Assembly (NCBI RefSeq): GCF_000698145.1
Contig: NZ_BAXB01000018.1
Location: forward strand, 1 to 64,000
DNA from: Geomicrobium sp. JCM 19039
GTDB lineage: Bacteria > Bacillota > Bacilli > Bacillales > Marinococcaceae
DNA length: 64,000 bases
Reading direction: 5' to 3'
Part shown: positions 39,608 through 48,275 of the stretch, piece by piece
Numbering within the stretch: position 1 is the first letter of the stretch
Layout of the letters: every line of letters begins with the position of its first letter
Notes under the pieces: generated by a model
Database searches by the model: none
Told to the model about the DNA's origin: nothing
The model's input: the letters and a program-made list of their open reading frames with translations, nothing else
Position numbers and translations under genes: made by a program

Positions 39608-40540
39608 ATGAAAGATGTAATTACGATTGGGGATGCGATGATCACGCTCAATCCAAGTTCAACAGGGCCGATGAAATTCGTGAATTCTTTTGAACGCCGA
39701 GCGGGAGGCGCAGAGTTTAATTTTGCGATCGGTTGTGCGAGGCTTGGACTTGAAACCGGATGGATCTCTCGTCTCGGTAAAGATGAATTTGGGCAGTACA
39801 TTCGCTCATTTGCCCGCGGAGAAGGCATCGATACGACCGAGGTGAGGTTAGAGGAAGGGTATGCAACCTCACTAAATTTTAAAGAGATCCAAGCAAGTGG
39901 AGCGGGACGCACGTTTTACTACCGCCACCCTTCTCCAACCGAAAAAATGACGGCTGAAAACTTGTCAGCTGATTACGTGCAATCGGCACGACTATTGCAT
40001 ATTACCGGTGTCTTTCCAGCAGTCGTTCCAGAAAACTTGGAAGTGACAAAACGAGCAGTACAACTAGCAAAAGAAGCCGGTATGAAAGTGTCACTCGACC
40101 CGAATATTCGTTTGAAATTATGGACTGCAAAACGAGCAAAGGACGCTTTATACCCGTTACTAAAAGATGTGGACTTGCTTTTGGCAGGTGAGGAAGAGCT
40201 AGAGATTATTTTAGGAACATCAGATCCTAAAGAAGTATTTGCTCGAGCAAAAGAGCTAGGCATTGAGTTTGTAGCGATTAAAAAAGGTGAAGAAGGAGCG
40301 ATTGCTTCTTACCGGGGCGAAGTACTAGAAGTGCCGGCAGTGCCTGCCCAGAAAGTTGTAGATACGGTTGGAGCAGGCGACGGTTTTGATGCTGGAATCG
40401 TTTATGGATATTTGAACGGATGGACGTTAGAAAAGACAATGACGTTTGCTGCAACAATTGGCTCTATGGTTGTTGAAGTGGTCGGTGATAACGAAGGATT
40501 ACCAGTCCTTGAAGATGTAGAACAGCGTCTTGGTTCATAG
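39608..40540 (+). CDS. kdgK: PfkB family sugar-acid kinase, probable KDG kinase
   Basis: A 310-residue ribokinase-family protein: ITIGDAMITLNPSSTGPMKF at the N-terminus, GGAEFNFAIGCARLG, and the ATP-binding/catalytic signature VVDTVGAGDGFDAGIVYG. The N-terminal GGAEFN and YYR in FYYRHPSPTEKM fit 2-keto-3-deoxygluconate kinases. With KDPG aldolase in the same operon, the likely reaction is KDG + ATP to KDPG. SD AAGGGGG precedes the ATG. Confidence 0.85.
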   Translation: MKDVITIGDAMITLNPSSTGPMKFVNSFERRAGGAEFNFAIGCARLGLETGWISRLGKDEFGQYIRSFARGEGIDTTEVRLEEGYATSLNFKEIQASGAGRTFYYRHPSPTEKMTAENLSADYVQSARLLHITGVFPAVVPENLEVTKRAVQLAKEAGMKVSLDPNIRLKLWTAKRAKDALYPLLKDVDLLLAGEEELEIILGTSDPKEVFARAKELGIEFVAIKKGEEGAIASYRGEVLEVPAVPAQKVVDTVGAGDGFDAGIVYGYLNGWTLEKTMTFAATIGSMVVEVVGDNEGLPVLEDVEQRLGS

Positions 40541-40568
40541 AGCGCATCGAACGATAAGGAGGGGACCG

Positions 40569-41201
40569 ATGAAGCTACAATTGGCGTTGGATCGATTGGA
40601 TTGGGATGAATGTTTTCGCATTGTGTATGAAGTTGATGAGTACATTGATATTGTGGAAATTGGAACGGGTGTCATTAAAGAGTATGGAATGAGTATCGTA
40701 CGTGAACTAAGAAAAGCATTCCCTCACCACATTCTTTTGGCAGACATGAAAATCTGTGATGCAGGCCGTCATGAAGCGACACAAGCATTTGCATCAGGAG
40801 CAGATATTGCTACAGTCATGGCGTTTGCACCTCCAGCTACGATACAAGAAACCATCGTTACCGCACGCGAACATGGAGCGGAAATGATGGTAGACCTACT
40901 CGGTGTTAGCGAGCGAAACAAGGTGGAAGAAATCAATGAATTGCAGCCAGATTATTTAGGATTACACGTCGGTAAAGATGAACAAAAGGCCGGTAAAACT
41001 TCGAATTCCCCTTTTGCATTTGTTGAAGGGATGACGTCTAAAAAAGCCATTGCAGGTGGAATCACTCTGGAGACATTGCCAGAAGTCAGTCGTCATCATC
41101 CAGACATTGTCATTGTTGGAAGTGCGTTAACGAAAACAGCGAACCCGAAACAAGTGGCAAAACAAATGAAAGCGATCCTAAAGGAGAATGAAAATGGCTG
41201 A
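40569..41201 (+). CDS. hxlA: 3-hexulose-6-phosphate synthase / keto-gulonate-6-phosphate decarboxylase family protein
   Basis: A 210-residue TIM barrel of the OMP-decarboxylase suprafamily: KLQLALDRLDWDECFRIVYE, IDIVEIGTGVIKEYGMSIV, LLADMKICDAGRHEA and GGITLETLPEV. HPS enzymes condense formaldehyde with ribulose 5-phosphate, while the related KGPDC decarboxylates 3-keto-L-gulonate 6-phosphate. The pairing with an HxlB homologue favours HPS, the sugar-acid context favours a KGPDC-like activity. ATG at 40569 follows AAGGAGGGG. Confidence 0.82.
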   Translation: MKLQLALDRLDWDECFRIVYEVDEYIDIVEIGTGVIKEYGMSIVRELRKAFPHHILLADMKICDAGRHEATQAFASGADIATVMAFAPPATIQETIVTAREHGAEMMVDLLGVSERNKVEEINELQPDYLGLHVGKDEQKAGKTSNSPFAFVEGMTSKKAIAGGITLETLPEVSRHHPDIVIVGSALTKTANPKQVAKQMKAILKENENG

Positions 41202-41824
41202 TTTTACAACGTTACTCACTAAATCGAGAGTCGTGGCAGTTATGCGCAAGCTTCCTTTTGCAGACATCGAAGAAATCGCAGGAGCGCTCGTTTCAGGAGG
41301 CGTGAACGTACTGGAAGTAACGATGGAATCGGACCGTGCAACCGAGCAGATTGCTCGGTTGCGAAATCGTTTTGATCAAAGGGCGGTAATTGGTGCAGGA
41401 ACAGTGTTAAATGTAAACGACGCAAAATCAGCCTAGAAGCGGGCGCTGATTTCATTGTTTCGCCCATTCTGGACGAGCAGACCGTGCGTTTTGTGAAGGC
41501 AGAAGGAAAGACGATGATTCCAGGAATCTTTACGCCAACCGAAGCTTTTCGAGCGTATGAGTGGGGGGCGGACATCGTAAAAGTGTTTCCTGCGGATGCC
41601 CTTGGACATTCGTTTCTAAAAGGGTTGCAAGGACCGCTAGGCACATCCCAATCATTCCGACAGGCGGAATTGATTTGGACAACCTTGTCTCATATCGACA
41701 AGCGGGTGCAATGGCCATTGGAGCCGGTGGCTCATTGTTACAGAAAGTACTCATTGAGACAAAGGATTGGGCACAGCTTACAAAACATGCAGAGAGATTT
41801 GTTGAAAAATCGCTTTCTGTATAA
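41194..41824 (+). CDS. eda: KDPG/KHG aldolase (frame broken twice)
   Basis: Class I aldolase: VVAVMRKLPFADIEEIAGAL, GGVNVLEVTMES (catalytic Glu), AVIGAGTVLN, and the Schiff-base lysine in DIVKVFPADALG. Cleaves KDPG to pyruvate and glyceraldehyde 3-phosphate. The frame breaks near 41431 (SA joining LEAGADFIVSPILDEQ) and near 41642 (GPLG joining HIPIIPTGGIDLDN), each by one lost base, ending at 41824. ATG at 41194 follows AAGGAG and overlaps hxlA by 8 bp, so it is translationally coupled to it. Confidence 0.9.
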
Positions 41825-42564
41825 AATACTAGGTGCAGAATGTAGAGATTACATCATCATTTCCTACGTTGTGACCGATATGACAAAAATGTCTTCGCGT
41901 AGCGGAATCACTCCAATGGTGTTATACCGAGTGAGGCAGGGCGTAGTGCGCATTGTGCGCGCTAGTTTACCCTTTCTGCGATCATGTCTGTTTTTTTAGC
42001 GGTTTTACCGTTCATTTCGTAAAACTTGCGCGCAGATTGGGCTAAACCTAACACCTTACGACTGGTCGGTCCCAGCGGGACCGAAGCGAAATCGGTCTCG
42101 ATTCGGAGCGACTTGCGCCGACAGAAGTTATGCGTATTCAACTGTGCGACACAATAAACATCGCTTTGGAACTAGATTGTTGTTCAATTTCTATAAAGTG
42201 TTGAATCTAATTCCATAGACGGACGTTTGGAACTAGATGTCGATCGATTGGAATCAGAAAGAGGCAAAATGGTCACATATGAGTGAATCTGATTCCAATC
42301 GATAATCTTTGGAACCAGTTCCTCCGTTCCACGTTCAAAACCTCGCAGCTCAGAAAAACACACATTACTTTTTAAGCTTCTCGTTAACCGAAATCAATGA
42401 GTCCCTTTTATGCGAAGGTTCGGGCAATAGGGCGCGGTGCAAATGTAAAAAATCCCATAATATAACCGTTGATAGGGAATTTTCAACAAGCGAAAGTACT
42501 AGAAGACGTCTTCCTATTTTTCTTTGCATCAACCGCCTTGGACACTTAGCAGAGTGTAAAGCGT
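41825..42564. other. Intergenic stretch with palindromes, no gene seen
   Basis: No credible gene. It contains GGTCCCAGCGGGACC near 42068 (a short hairpin) and the second copy of the repeat found at 28-143. A third GGAACTAGATT box just upstream near 42169 can pair with AATCTAATTCC near 42204. Confidence 0.55.
42207..42322. repeat. Diverged intergenic hairpin repeat, copy B
   Basis: Aligns end to end with 28-143. Core arms 42243-42258 (ATCGATTGGAATCAGA) and 42288-42303 (TCTGATTCCAATCGAT) pair perfectly over 16 bp, although the arm sequence differs from copy A. Covariation between copies supports a conserved structure. A further paired GGAACTAGATT...AATCTAATTCC lies just upstream, so this may be a multi-hairpin unit starting near 42165. 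Confidence 0.65.
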
Positions 42565-42721
42565 AAATCTTACCATAGGGCTTTCTATGGTAAGATTTCT
42601 TTTGTTTGACGCACCCATTTGTTGCAAATCCCACCATAGAAACTGCAAATCTTACCATAGAACAAAGAGTGGTAAGATTTCAGCTAAATCGGCTTGCCAA
42701 TTGACAAAATTCTTACCATAG
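42565..42721. repeat. Clustered 14-bp palindromic repeat AAATCTTACCATAG
   Basis: AAATCTTACCATAG occurs at 42565-42578, inverted and exact at 42585-42598 (6-nt loop), direct again at 42647-42660, inverted with an 11-base match at 42670-42680, and direct and nearly exact (AAATTCTTACCATAG) at 42707-42721. A weaker variant AAATCCCACCATAG is at 42626-42639. The region holds two strong hairpins and a spare half-site in 157 bp, 150 bp upstream of the CzrA-type gene. Meaning unknown: operator array, structured RNA or mobile palindrome. Confidence 0.8.
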
Positions 42722-42833
42722 CCATGATCTTCCTATATACGAGCAGTCCCCATTAATGCCAAGGGAAACCTGTTCTTTAACAACGCTAGTCATACTGACA
42801 GAAATTTGTTGAACTTATAATCATTATATGCTA

Positions 42834-42853
42834 ATATGAACATATGATCATAT
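42834..42853. promoter_or_regulatory. CzrA-type operator before the ArsR/SmtB gene
   Basis: ATATGAACATATGATCATAT, a palindromic site ending 16 bp before the start codon. It is matched by a copy before the CDF gene (43212-43231) and resembles CzrA/SmtB operators (TGAA...TCATA type). Confidence 0.75.
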
Positions 42854-42869
42854 TTATAGGAGTGGAAAA

Positions 42870-43175
42870 ATGAATCATTCATACATAGACCTCGATGAGG
42901 AAACGCTATTTATCGTATCGCAAACGTTTAAAGCGCTTGGTGATCCGACGAGAATAAGAATACTTCATCTTTTAGCAGAAAAAGAATGCTCGGTCGGTGA
43001 GATTGTCGAACATCTTTCGCTTGGTCAATCCACCGTATCTCATCAGCTTCGTTTTCTAAAAAATTTACGGCTCGTAAAATCAAGACGAGCAGGCACTTCG
43101 ATGTACTATTCACCTGAAGATGAACACGTATTAAAGATATTAGAGAAAACGATACAACATGCGACCCACGATTAA
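42870..43175 (+). CDS. czrA: Zinc-responsive ArsR/SmtB family repressor, CzrA-type
   Basis: A 101-residue winged-helix protein: [40 protein letters not shown] (recognition helix), YYSPEDEHV. The last helix carries Asp84, His86, His97 and His100, which is exactly the alpha5 zinc site of CzrA, so the sensed metals should be Zn(II)/Co(II). SD ATAGGAG precedes the ATG. Twin operators flank this gene and the CDF exporter, supporting autoregulation and zinc-inducible efflux. Confidence 0.9.
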   Translation: MNHSYIDLDEETLFIVSQTFKALGDPTRIRILHLLAEKECSVGEIVEHLSLGQSTVSHQLRFLKNLRLVKSRRAGTSMYYSPEDEHVLKILEKTIQHATHD

Positions 43176-43211
43176 TGACGAATGTGGGTGCGTCGTTTAT
43201 CAATACACTTT

Positions 43212-43231
43212 ATATGTGCATATGATCATAT
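43212..43231. promoter_or_regulatory. CzrA-type operator before the CDF exporter
   Basis: ATATGTGCATATGATCATAT differs from the site before czrA at two positions. It lies 24 bp before the exporter start. Confidence 0.75.
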
Positions 43232-43255
43232 AAGAAAAACGGAAGGAGGCTAACC

Positions 43256-44175
43256 TTGGGACACCATCATCATCACCACGGACATCATCATCATCACGCC
43301 ACAGGTGAGGCAAATAAGAAAAACCTTCTGTACGCAATGCTCATTATCGGTAGCTGGATGGTTATTCAGTTACTTGGCGGACTTTGGACGGGCAGCTTAG
43401 CATTACTTGCGGATGCTGTACATATGTTCAACGACTTTGCGAACCTGCTCATTAGCTTCTTTGCCATTGTGCTCGCTAAGAGAGCAGCAACCGCTACTCG
43501 CACGTTTGGAAATCATCGGTACGAGGTGTTATCTTCACTTTTAAATAGTGTCATGCTTCTCGTGATTGCATTTTTTATCATTCGCGAGGCGATCCAGCGA
43601 TTTGTTGAGCCACAGGCGGTGATGGGCGGCGCATGATCGTTATTGCCTTTATCGGGCTAATTGCCAACGTTGGTGCATTGTTCGTCTTAATGCGAGGGGA
43701 CGTGAAGAACAATTTAAACATGCGCGGGGCATACCTTCATGTTCTTTCGGACACATTGGGCTCAGTCGCTGCAGTCGCCGCCGGCATCATTATCTTGACG
43801 ACTGGTTGGTATTATGCTGACCCGATACTCAGTATTGTCATTGCGCTGATGATTGGGCTGTCTGCCTTTCGTTTGCTCAAAGATACCGTACACGTGTTGT
43901 TAGAAGGTACGCCAAAGCATCTCGATTGTGACAAAATATCGGCTGACCTGTTAGCGATCGATGAGGTTGTTAGTGTGAACAACTTGCATGTATGGACGAT
44001 TACATCGGGTATGGAGAAGCTCACTGTGCACCTTGTACTGCAGGGTAACTCAACCCAAGCTTACGAAGATGTATTAGAAAAAGCTAAACATTATGTGCAA
44101 CATTCCTTGCACATCGAACAATCAACCATTCAGATTGAACGGGAAGCAGATGGAGAGAAAGATAGGGTAGATTAA
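43256..44175 (+). CDS. czcD: Cation diffusion facilitator zinc/cadmium exporter, CzcD-type (frame broken)
   Basis: A His-rich N-terminus (GHHHHHHGHHHHH), six transmembrane helices with LLADAVHMFNDFANL and LSDTLGSVAAVAAG (metal-binding Asp/His of helices 2 and 5), and a C-terminal cytoplasmic domain (LLEGTPKHLDCDKI, VNNLHVWTITSGMEKLTVHL). TTG at 43256 follows GGAAGGAGG. The frame is lost near 43631, where one base is missing between VMGG and MIVIAFIGLIAN. Function: efflux of Zn2+ and related ions. Confidence 0.9.
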
Positions 44176-44318
44176 CTGAGAAGAGATTTGTATGCACAGT
44201 TTTTGGAAGTGTTCGGATAAAAAGGCTGAGGAAACTATGGTTACAAACTGCTTTTTATGTACTAAATGAAACGCGTTACTTTCCCATTTCCACCACTTAC
44301 GCGTTGAAATATAAAAAT

Positions 44319-44362
44319 AACCCACTTGTTGATTATGCTAAATGGACTAACAATAAGTGGGT
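44319..44362 (+). promoter_or_regulatory. Leader hairpin that could mask the DUF418 gene ribosome-binding site
   Basis: CCCACTT (44321-44327) can pair with AAGTGGG (44355-44361), and TTG with CAA next to it; the second arm includes the only purine-rich sequence (AAGTGGGTG) before the ATG at 44369. Possible translational control; effect not shown. Confidence 0.4.
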
Positions 44363-44368
44363 GATTGT

Positions 44369-45517
44369 ATGAACTCTGCTTCTCGTCTTCACATTCTCGA
44401 TTTGTTACGAGGGGTTGCTATTGTCGGCACACTTGCAACGAATATTTGGATATTCTCTAATCCAGGTTCTGCCACACTTATGCCGATGGATCAAGGACAA
44501 TCCGTAGTTGAAGTGCTTCAATCCGTTTTCGTTAATGGGAATTTCTTAGCGATGCTTACGATCCTTTTTGGAGTCGGACTGTATATGAAATATCAAAATA
44601 GTAAAGCATCTGAAGTTCCATGGATCCCATTTTATTTGTTGACGATGTTCATTTTATTTATTGAAGGCTTATTTCACTTTGTATTCATCTTTGAGTATGA
44701 CATTTTGATGACTTACGCTATAACTGGAGCCATTGTAGCATTTTTAGTCCAGTTAAAAACAAAAACGATAACAATTTGGGTTATTGTCACATTGTCTTTA
44801 CACACATTCGGCATCCTTATCTATTATATGCAAACGTATATTGCTTTTTCGGACCCAACGTTGTATACCGCTATTCAACAAATTGCTTTGGAAACAACTT
44901 CTTTATATCAGTTTGGGACGTATTTTGAACAGGTCCTCTATCGAATTGAAAATTTTTTTCTTTTACGTTCAGAGGCGTTTTCACTAATCTATGGATCCAT
45001 TGGATTGTACTTGATTGGCATTCGCTTATATTTAGCAGGCGCGTTTAACATGGATAAGAAGGGCATATTGATCCAAAAAAAATTAATGTTTTGGGGATTT
45101 GGTATTGGACTTCCATTAAACCTGCTTTCCCTAGTTCCAGGAGGTTATTTTGAGATACCGGTACGCTTCTTGTTTGCGCCAGTTCTAACAATTGGGTATA
45201 TCGGATTAATTGCCTGGCTCATGAACCGTGGGGCATTACGATGGATTCAGAAGCAGTTCGAGGTGATTGGTCGAACTGCGCTAAGTTGTTATGTATTGCA
45301 AAGCATACTTGCGAGCCTTTACTTTTATAGTTTTGGCCTCGGATTTATAGGCGTTGATGGCATATTGGCTGTAGTTGTTGGTGTTGTATTAATTAGCATC
45401 TGCATGCTCGGTTTTGCTCACCTTACATTGAAGACTTTCGGAGTTGGTCCCCTAGAGTGGCTTTGGAAGACACTTTCCAAGATGCCATTCAAAAACAGAA
45501 GGTATTCAGCTAAATAA
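44369..45517 (+). CDS. DUF418 domain membrane protein (YeiB-like)
   Basis: A 382-residue protein with about ten hydrophobic segments and the DUF418 family layout: RLHILDLLRGVAIVGTLATN near the start, EVLQSVFVNGNFLAMLTILFGVGLYM, and a C-terminal part with GRTALSCYVLQSILASLYFY and GPLEWLWKTL. Function unknown for the family. ATG at 44369 chosen; GTG at 44357 is in-frame and upstream. Convergent with the YitT gene across a shared terminator. Confidence 0.82.
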   Translation: MNSASRLHILDLLRGVAIVGTLATNIWIFSNPGSATLMPMDQGQSVVEVLQSVFVNGNFLAMLTILFGVGLYMKYQNSKASEVPWIPFYLLTMFILFIEGLFHFVFIFEYDILMTYAITGAIVAFLVQLKTKTITIWVIVTLSLHTFGILIYYMQTYIAFSDPTLYTAIQQIALETTSLYQFGTYFEQVLYRIENFFLLRSEAFSLIYGSIGLYLIGIRLYLAGAFNMDKKGILIQKKLMFWGFGIGLPLNLLSLVPGGYFEIPVRFLFAPVLTIGYIGLIAWLMNRGALRWIQKQFEVIGRTALSCYVLQSILASLYFYSFGLGFIGVDGILAVVVGVVLISICMLGFAHLTLKTFGVGPLEWLWKTLSKMPFKNRRYSAK

Positions 45518-45552
45518 AAATGCCGGAAGACTCTCTCCCAGCATTTTTTTAA
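45516..45552. terminator. Bidirectional terminator between DUF418 and YitT genes
   Basis: AAAAATGC and GCATTTTTTT pair around a partly paired loop; A and T tracts flank both sides. Confidence 0.6.
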
Positions 45553-46490
45553 ACAACTGGAGGAGGGTCCTCTTGACTTTGTTTTCGCTGATGATTATCG
45601 TTGTTTTCATCCTCAGTAAGGGCCTCGACTTCTTCTTCAATTTCTTCTTCTGTCGTTTCCACAGGGGGTGCAAAAAATGTTCCGCCAGATACATCTTTTA
45701 CATTATGTACGACGACAAAGGAATTTGGATCGACTTCGCGTATTAAACGTTTTAACATGAGCAGTCGGTAACTTGGAACGACGACGTATAGAACGTAGTG
45801 TTCCTTTTCCGTAAATGTTCCGGAGCCGTTGAAATACGTGGCACTGGAGGTCATGTTCACCGTAACACGCGTGGCGATTTCTCGATATTCGGGGGATACG
45901 ATCGTTACTGCTTTTTTCGCATCAAAACCACCAATTACGTAATCACTCGCCAGCTTTCCAATAAACAGAGCGATGATCGTGTATAGCGTGTAGAGCGGAC
46001 CGATAATGAATACACCTGCAAATACGATAACGGCGTCCATAATAAAGGTCGTTAAAATGACATTACATTCGTACCTTTGAGCAAGTAGTCTTGCAATGGT
46101 GGACGTCCCGCCAATTGAACTGCCGGCTTGAATAATAAACCCGAATCCAATACCCATCGTAAGTCCAGCAAAGATCGCCGCAACGAGGGGATCACCTAAT
46201 GGTGTCGTCACCATGCCTTCAGTTGTAAAAATGAAAAGGGAGAGCAAAGGAACATTGATCATCGTTTTCATAAACATCGTACGAGGTAAGAATTTAAAAC
46301 TCACGAGTTGTAGCAAAATAAAAGAAATAAACGTAATCACACCTGGCGACCAGCCAAATGCATAGAACAAAAGGAGGGCGATTCCCAAGATTCCGCCGTC
46401 TGCGATCTGGTTAGGCATGGCAAAAACGGTTACCGAGAGCGCGCATAGTGCGGTTCCAAATACGACAAATATTGCTTGTTTCATAGTCAA
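45549..46490 (-). CDS. YitT family membrane protein (DUF161/DUF2179), copy 1
   Basis: A 313-residue protein: about five N-terminal hydrophobic segments (ALCALSVTVFAMPNQIADGG, then GIALLLFYAFGWSPGVITF), the GGTSTIARLLAQ motif, and a C-terminal DUF2179 domain (VTIVSPEYREIATRVTVNM, LMLKRLIREVDPNSFVVV) ending in an acidic tail. A paralogue lies immediately upstream. No established function. Confidence 0.85.
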   Translation of the reverse strand: MTMKQAIFVVFGTALCALSVTVFAMPNQIADGGILGIALLLFYAFGWSPGVITFISFILLQLVSFKFLPRTMFMKTMINVPLLSLFIFTTEGMVTTPLGDPLVAAIFAGLTMGIGFGFIIQAGSSIGGTSTIARLLAQRYECNVILTTFIMDAVIVFAGVFIIGPLYTLYTIIALFIGKLASDYVIGGFDAKKAVTIVSPEYREIATRVTVNMTSSATYFNGSGTFTEKEHYVLYVVVPSYRLLMLKRLIREVDPNSFVVVHNVKDVSGGTFFAPPVETTEEEIEEEVEALTEDENNDNHQRKQSQEDPPPVV

Positions 46491-46511
46491 CCTCCAAACA
46501 TGACAAGCGAC

Positions 46512-47404
46512 TTATGAAGGGTCTGCTTGTTTTTCATAATATTCTTGTTCGTTCTCTTCATTGTGGAAAGTTTTTTGAGCGGGATCATGTGCTTCTGCGA
46601 AACTTCCTCCTGAAACATCTTTGACTGTATGCACGACGGTAAACGCATTTTCATCGACTTGACGAACAATTTTCTTTAAGTAAAACAGACGTTGCTTAGG
46701 AATCGCAACATAAATTAGATTTTCCTCAGAATTTTCTTTGTCGTTCAGTCCTTGAAGAATCGTTGTGTGGGCACCAAGACTGAGCCGGATGGCTTCTGAA
46801 ACTTCAACTGTTTTCGGTGTGAAAATATGGACGACTTTTTTTGATTCGAAACCTTCCAGTACGTAATCCGTAACTTTTTTACCGACAAACAATGCAAGTA
46901 CGGTATACATCGTCATGAGTGGACCAATGATGAAAACACCTGTCAGCACGATGATTGCGTCTAAGACGAAATTCGTTCCGGTCAACTCCCAACCAAATTT
47001 ATAGTTGAGCATACGTGCAATCGTTGACGTACCACCGGTTGTACTACCTGAACGAAAGATAAAACCAAACCCAATCCCTGAGAACAATCCGGTGAATAGG
47101 GCGGCGAGTAACGGATCAGGAATTCCTTGTCCCATTCCTTCAAAGATAAAAATAAACAATGAGAACAGCGGGATGGTGACGAGTGATTTAATAATCATAT
47201 CTCGGGGTAAATACCGATAACCGATGGCAAGTGTAACGGCGTTTACGATAAATGTAACGAGAGAAGGAGAAATCTCAAACCCATGATATAACAATAGTGC
47301 GAGGCCGGGAACACCGCCTCAGCTAAATTATTCGGCATCGCGAACAGCGTCACCGATAGCGAGAAAAATAAGATTCCGATAACGAGTAATGCATAATTTC
47401 TCAT
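46512..47404 (-). CDS. YitT family membrane protein, copy 2 (frame broken near start)
   Basis: Paralogue of the neighbouring gene, same layout (GIGFGFIFRSGSTTGGTSTI, DUF2179-like VVHIFTPKTVEVSEAIRLSL, QVDENAFTVVHTVKDVSGGS). ATG at 47404 gives MRNYALLVIGILFFSLSVTL; one base missing near 47315 (AMPNNLAE joining GGVPGLALLLYHG) splits the frame. The two YitT genes are co-directional with 21 bp between them, so they probably form one unit. The pair may be a tandem duplication. Confidence 0.83.
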
Positions 47405-47502
47405 GAAAACACCTACCTACTTTTTGTGCGTGATCGAGCACTTCCTATGTTTCCCAGTAACACCGAGAATAACACATGAAAAACGGGGGCTAGCTATGCC
47501 AG

Positions 47503-48156
47503 TCAGACCGAAACATCGTCATTTTTTACATATGTGAGTATCATCTCTTTTAATATGAGCTGTTGCTTGTGTGGCGCAATGTCTTCTTCTAAATACGTAA
47601 TGGGGGATTTTAATGTAATGTTACTTCCAAACGTCCCATAGCTATTGATGGCAGTAATGATCGTCTCTTTCAAAGGTACGTCTGTTCTCAGCGATCCGTC
47701 GCGCTCACCGTCAGCAATGATGATCATGATTAAATCCGCGATTTGCTTTTGCGTGGCAATATAGTCGCTCATCGTATCAAGTTCCTGAACAGCAAATGAA
47801 GCATAACTTTCAAAGGCTTCGCGAAAGGCGGCACTTTGACTTAACGTATCGTCATCACCAATCGTTAGCAGATCAAAGATCTCTTGCAATCGTTCAAATG
47901 CGGTAGTTGATTTGTTCACAATTTCTGTAAATGATTGGATGTGTTTTTCCAAGTTGTAGACGGCTACAGCTACGATCAGTCGATCTTTTTTTGGGAAATA
48001 GCGAAATAGCGTCGCAATCCCAATCCCTTCAAAGTTAGCAATTTCTTGCATTTGCACCCGTTCTAACCCTTTCTCTAAAAAAAGTTGTTCAGCGGTTTGA
48101 ACAATACTCTCATAGCGCTTCGTTTTGTGTTGTTGTCGTTTTCCAATCGATGTCAT
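47503..48156 (-). CDS. TetR/AcrR family transcriptional regulator
   Basis: A 217-residue regulator with an N-terminal HTH (ESIVQTAEQLFLEKGLERVQ, IATLFRYFPKKDRLIV). ATG at 48156 chosen (GAAAGGA upstream); the open frame extends further upstream without support. It is divergent from an SDR gene with a 19-bp palindrome between, so it probably represses both. Confidence 0.85.
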   Translation of the reverse strand: MTSIGKRQQHKTKRYESIVQTAEQLFLEKGLERVQMQEIANFEGIGIATLFRYFPKKDRLIVAVAVYNLEKHIQSFTEIVNKSTTAFERLQEIFDLLTIGDDDTLSQSAAFREAFESYASFAVQELDTMSDYIATQKQIADLIMIIIADGERDGSLRTDVPLKETIITAINSYGTFGSNITLKSPITYLEEDIAPHKQQLILKEMILTYVKNDDVSV

Positions 48157-48228
48157 AAAAATGGTCCTTTCATACAAAATAAGAAGGCGTAAAAATTGCA
48201 GACGTACGTTCGACATTGTATACTTAAG

Positions 48229-48247
48229 ATGATAGTCTGACTATCAT
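48229..48247. promoter_or_regulatory. TetR-type operator between the regulator and SDR genes
   Basis: ATGATAGTC-T-GACTATCAT, a perfect 19-bp palindrome midway between the divergent starts, as expected for a TetR dimer site. Confidence 0.75.
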
Positions 48248-48275
48248 TTTTTTATAAAACAGGAGGCCCTTAAAA

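Noticed and set aside
42309-42566. 85-codon open frame overlapping the hairpin repeats
   Set aside because: It runs through palindromic intergenic sequence; no start signal and no family resemblance.
42565-42721. CRISPR array
   Set aside because: The repeats are only 14 bp, alternate in orientation and have irregular 6-68 bp spacing; no cas genes are near.
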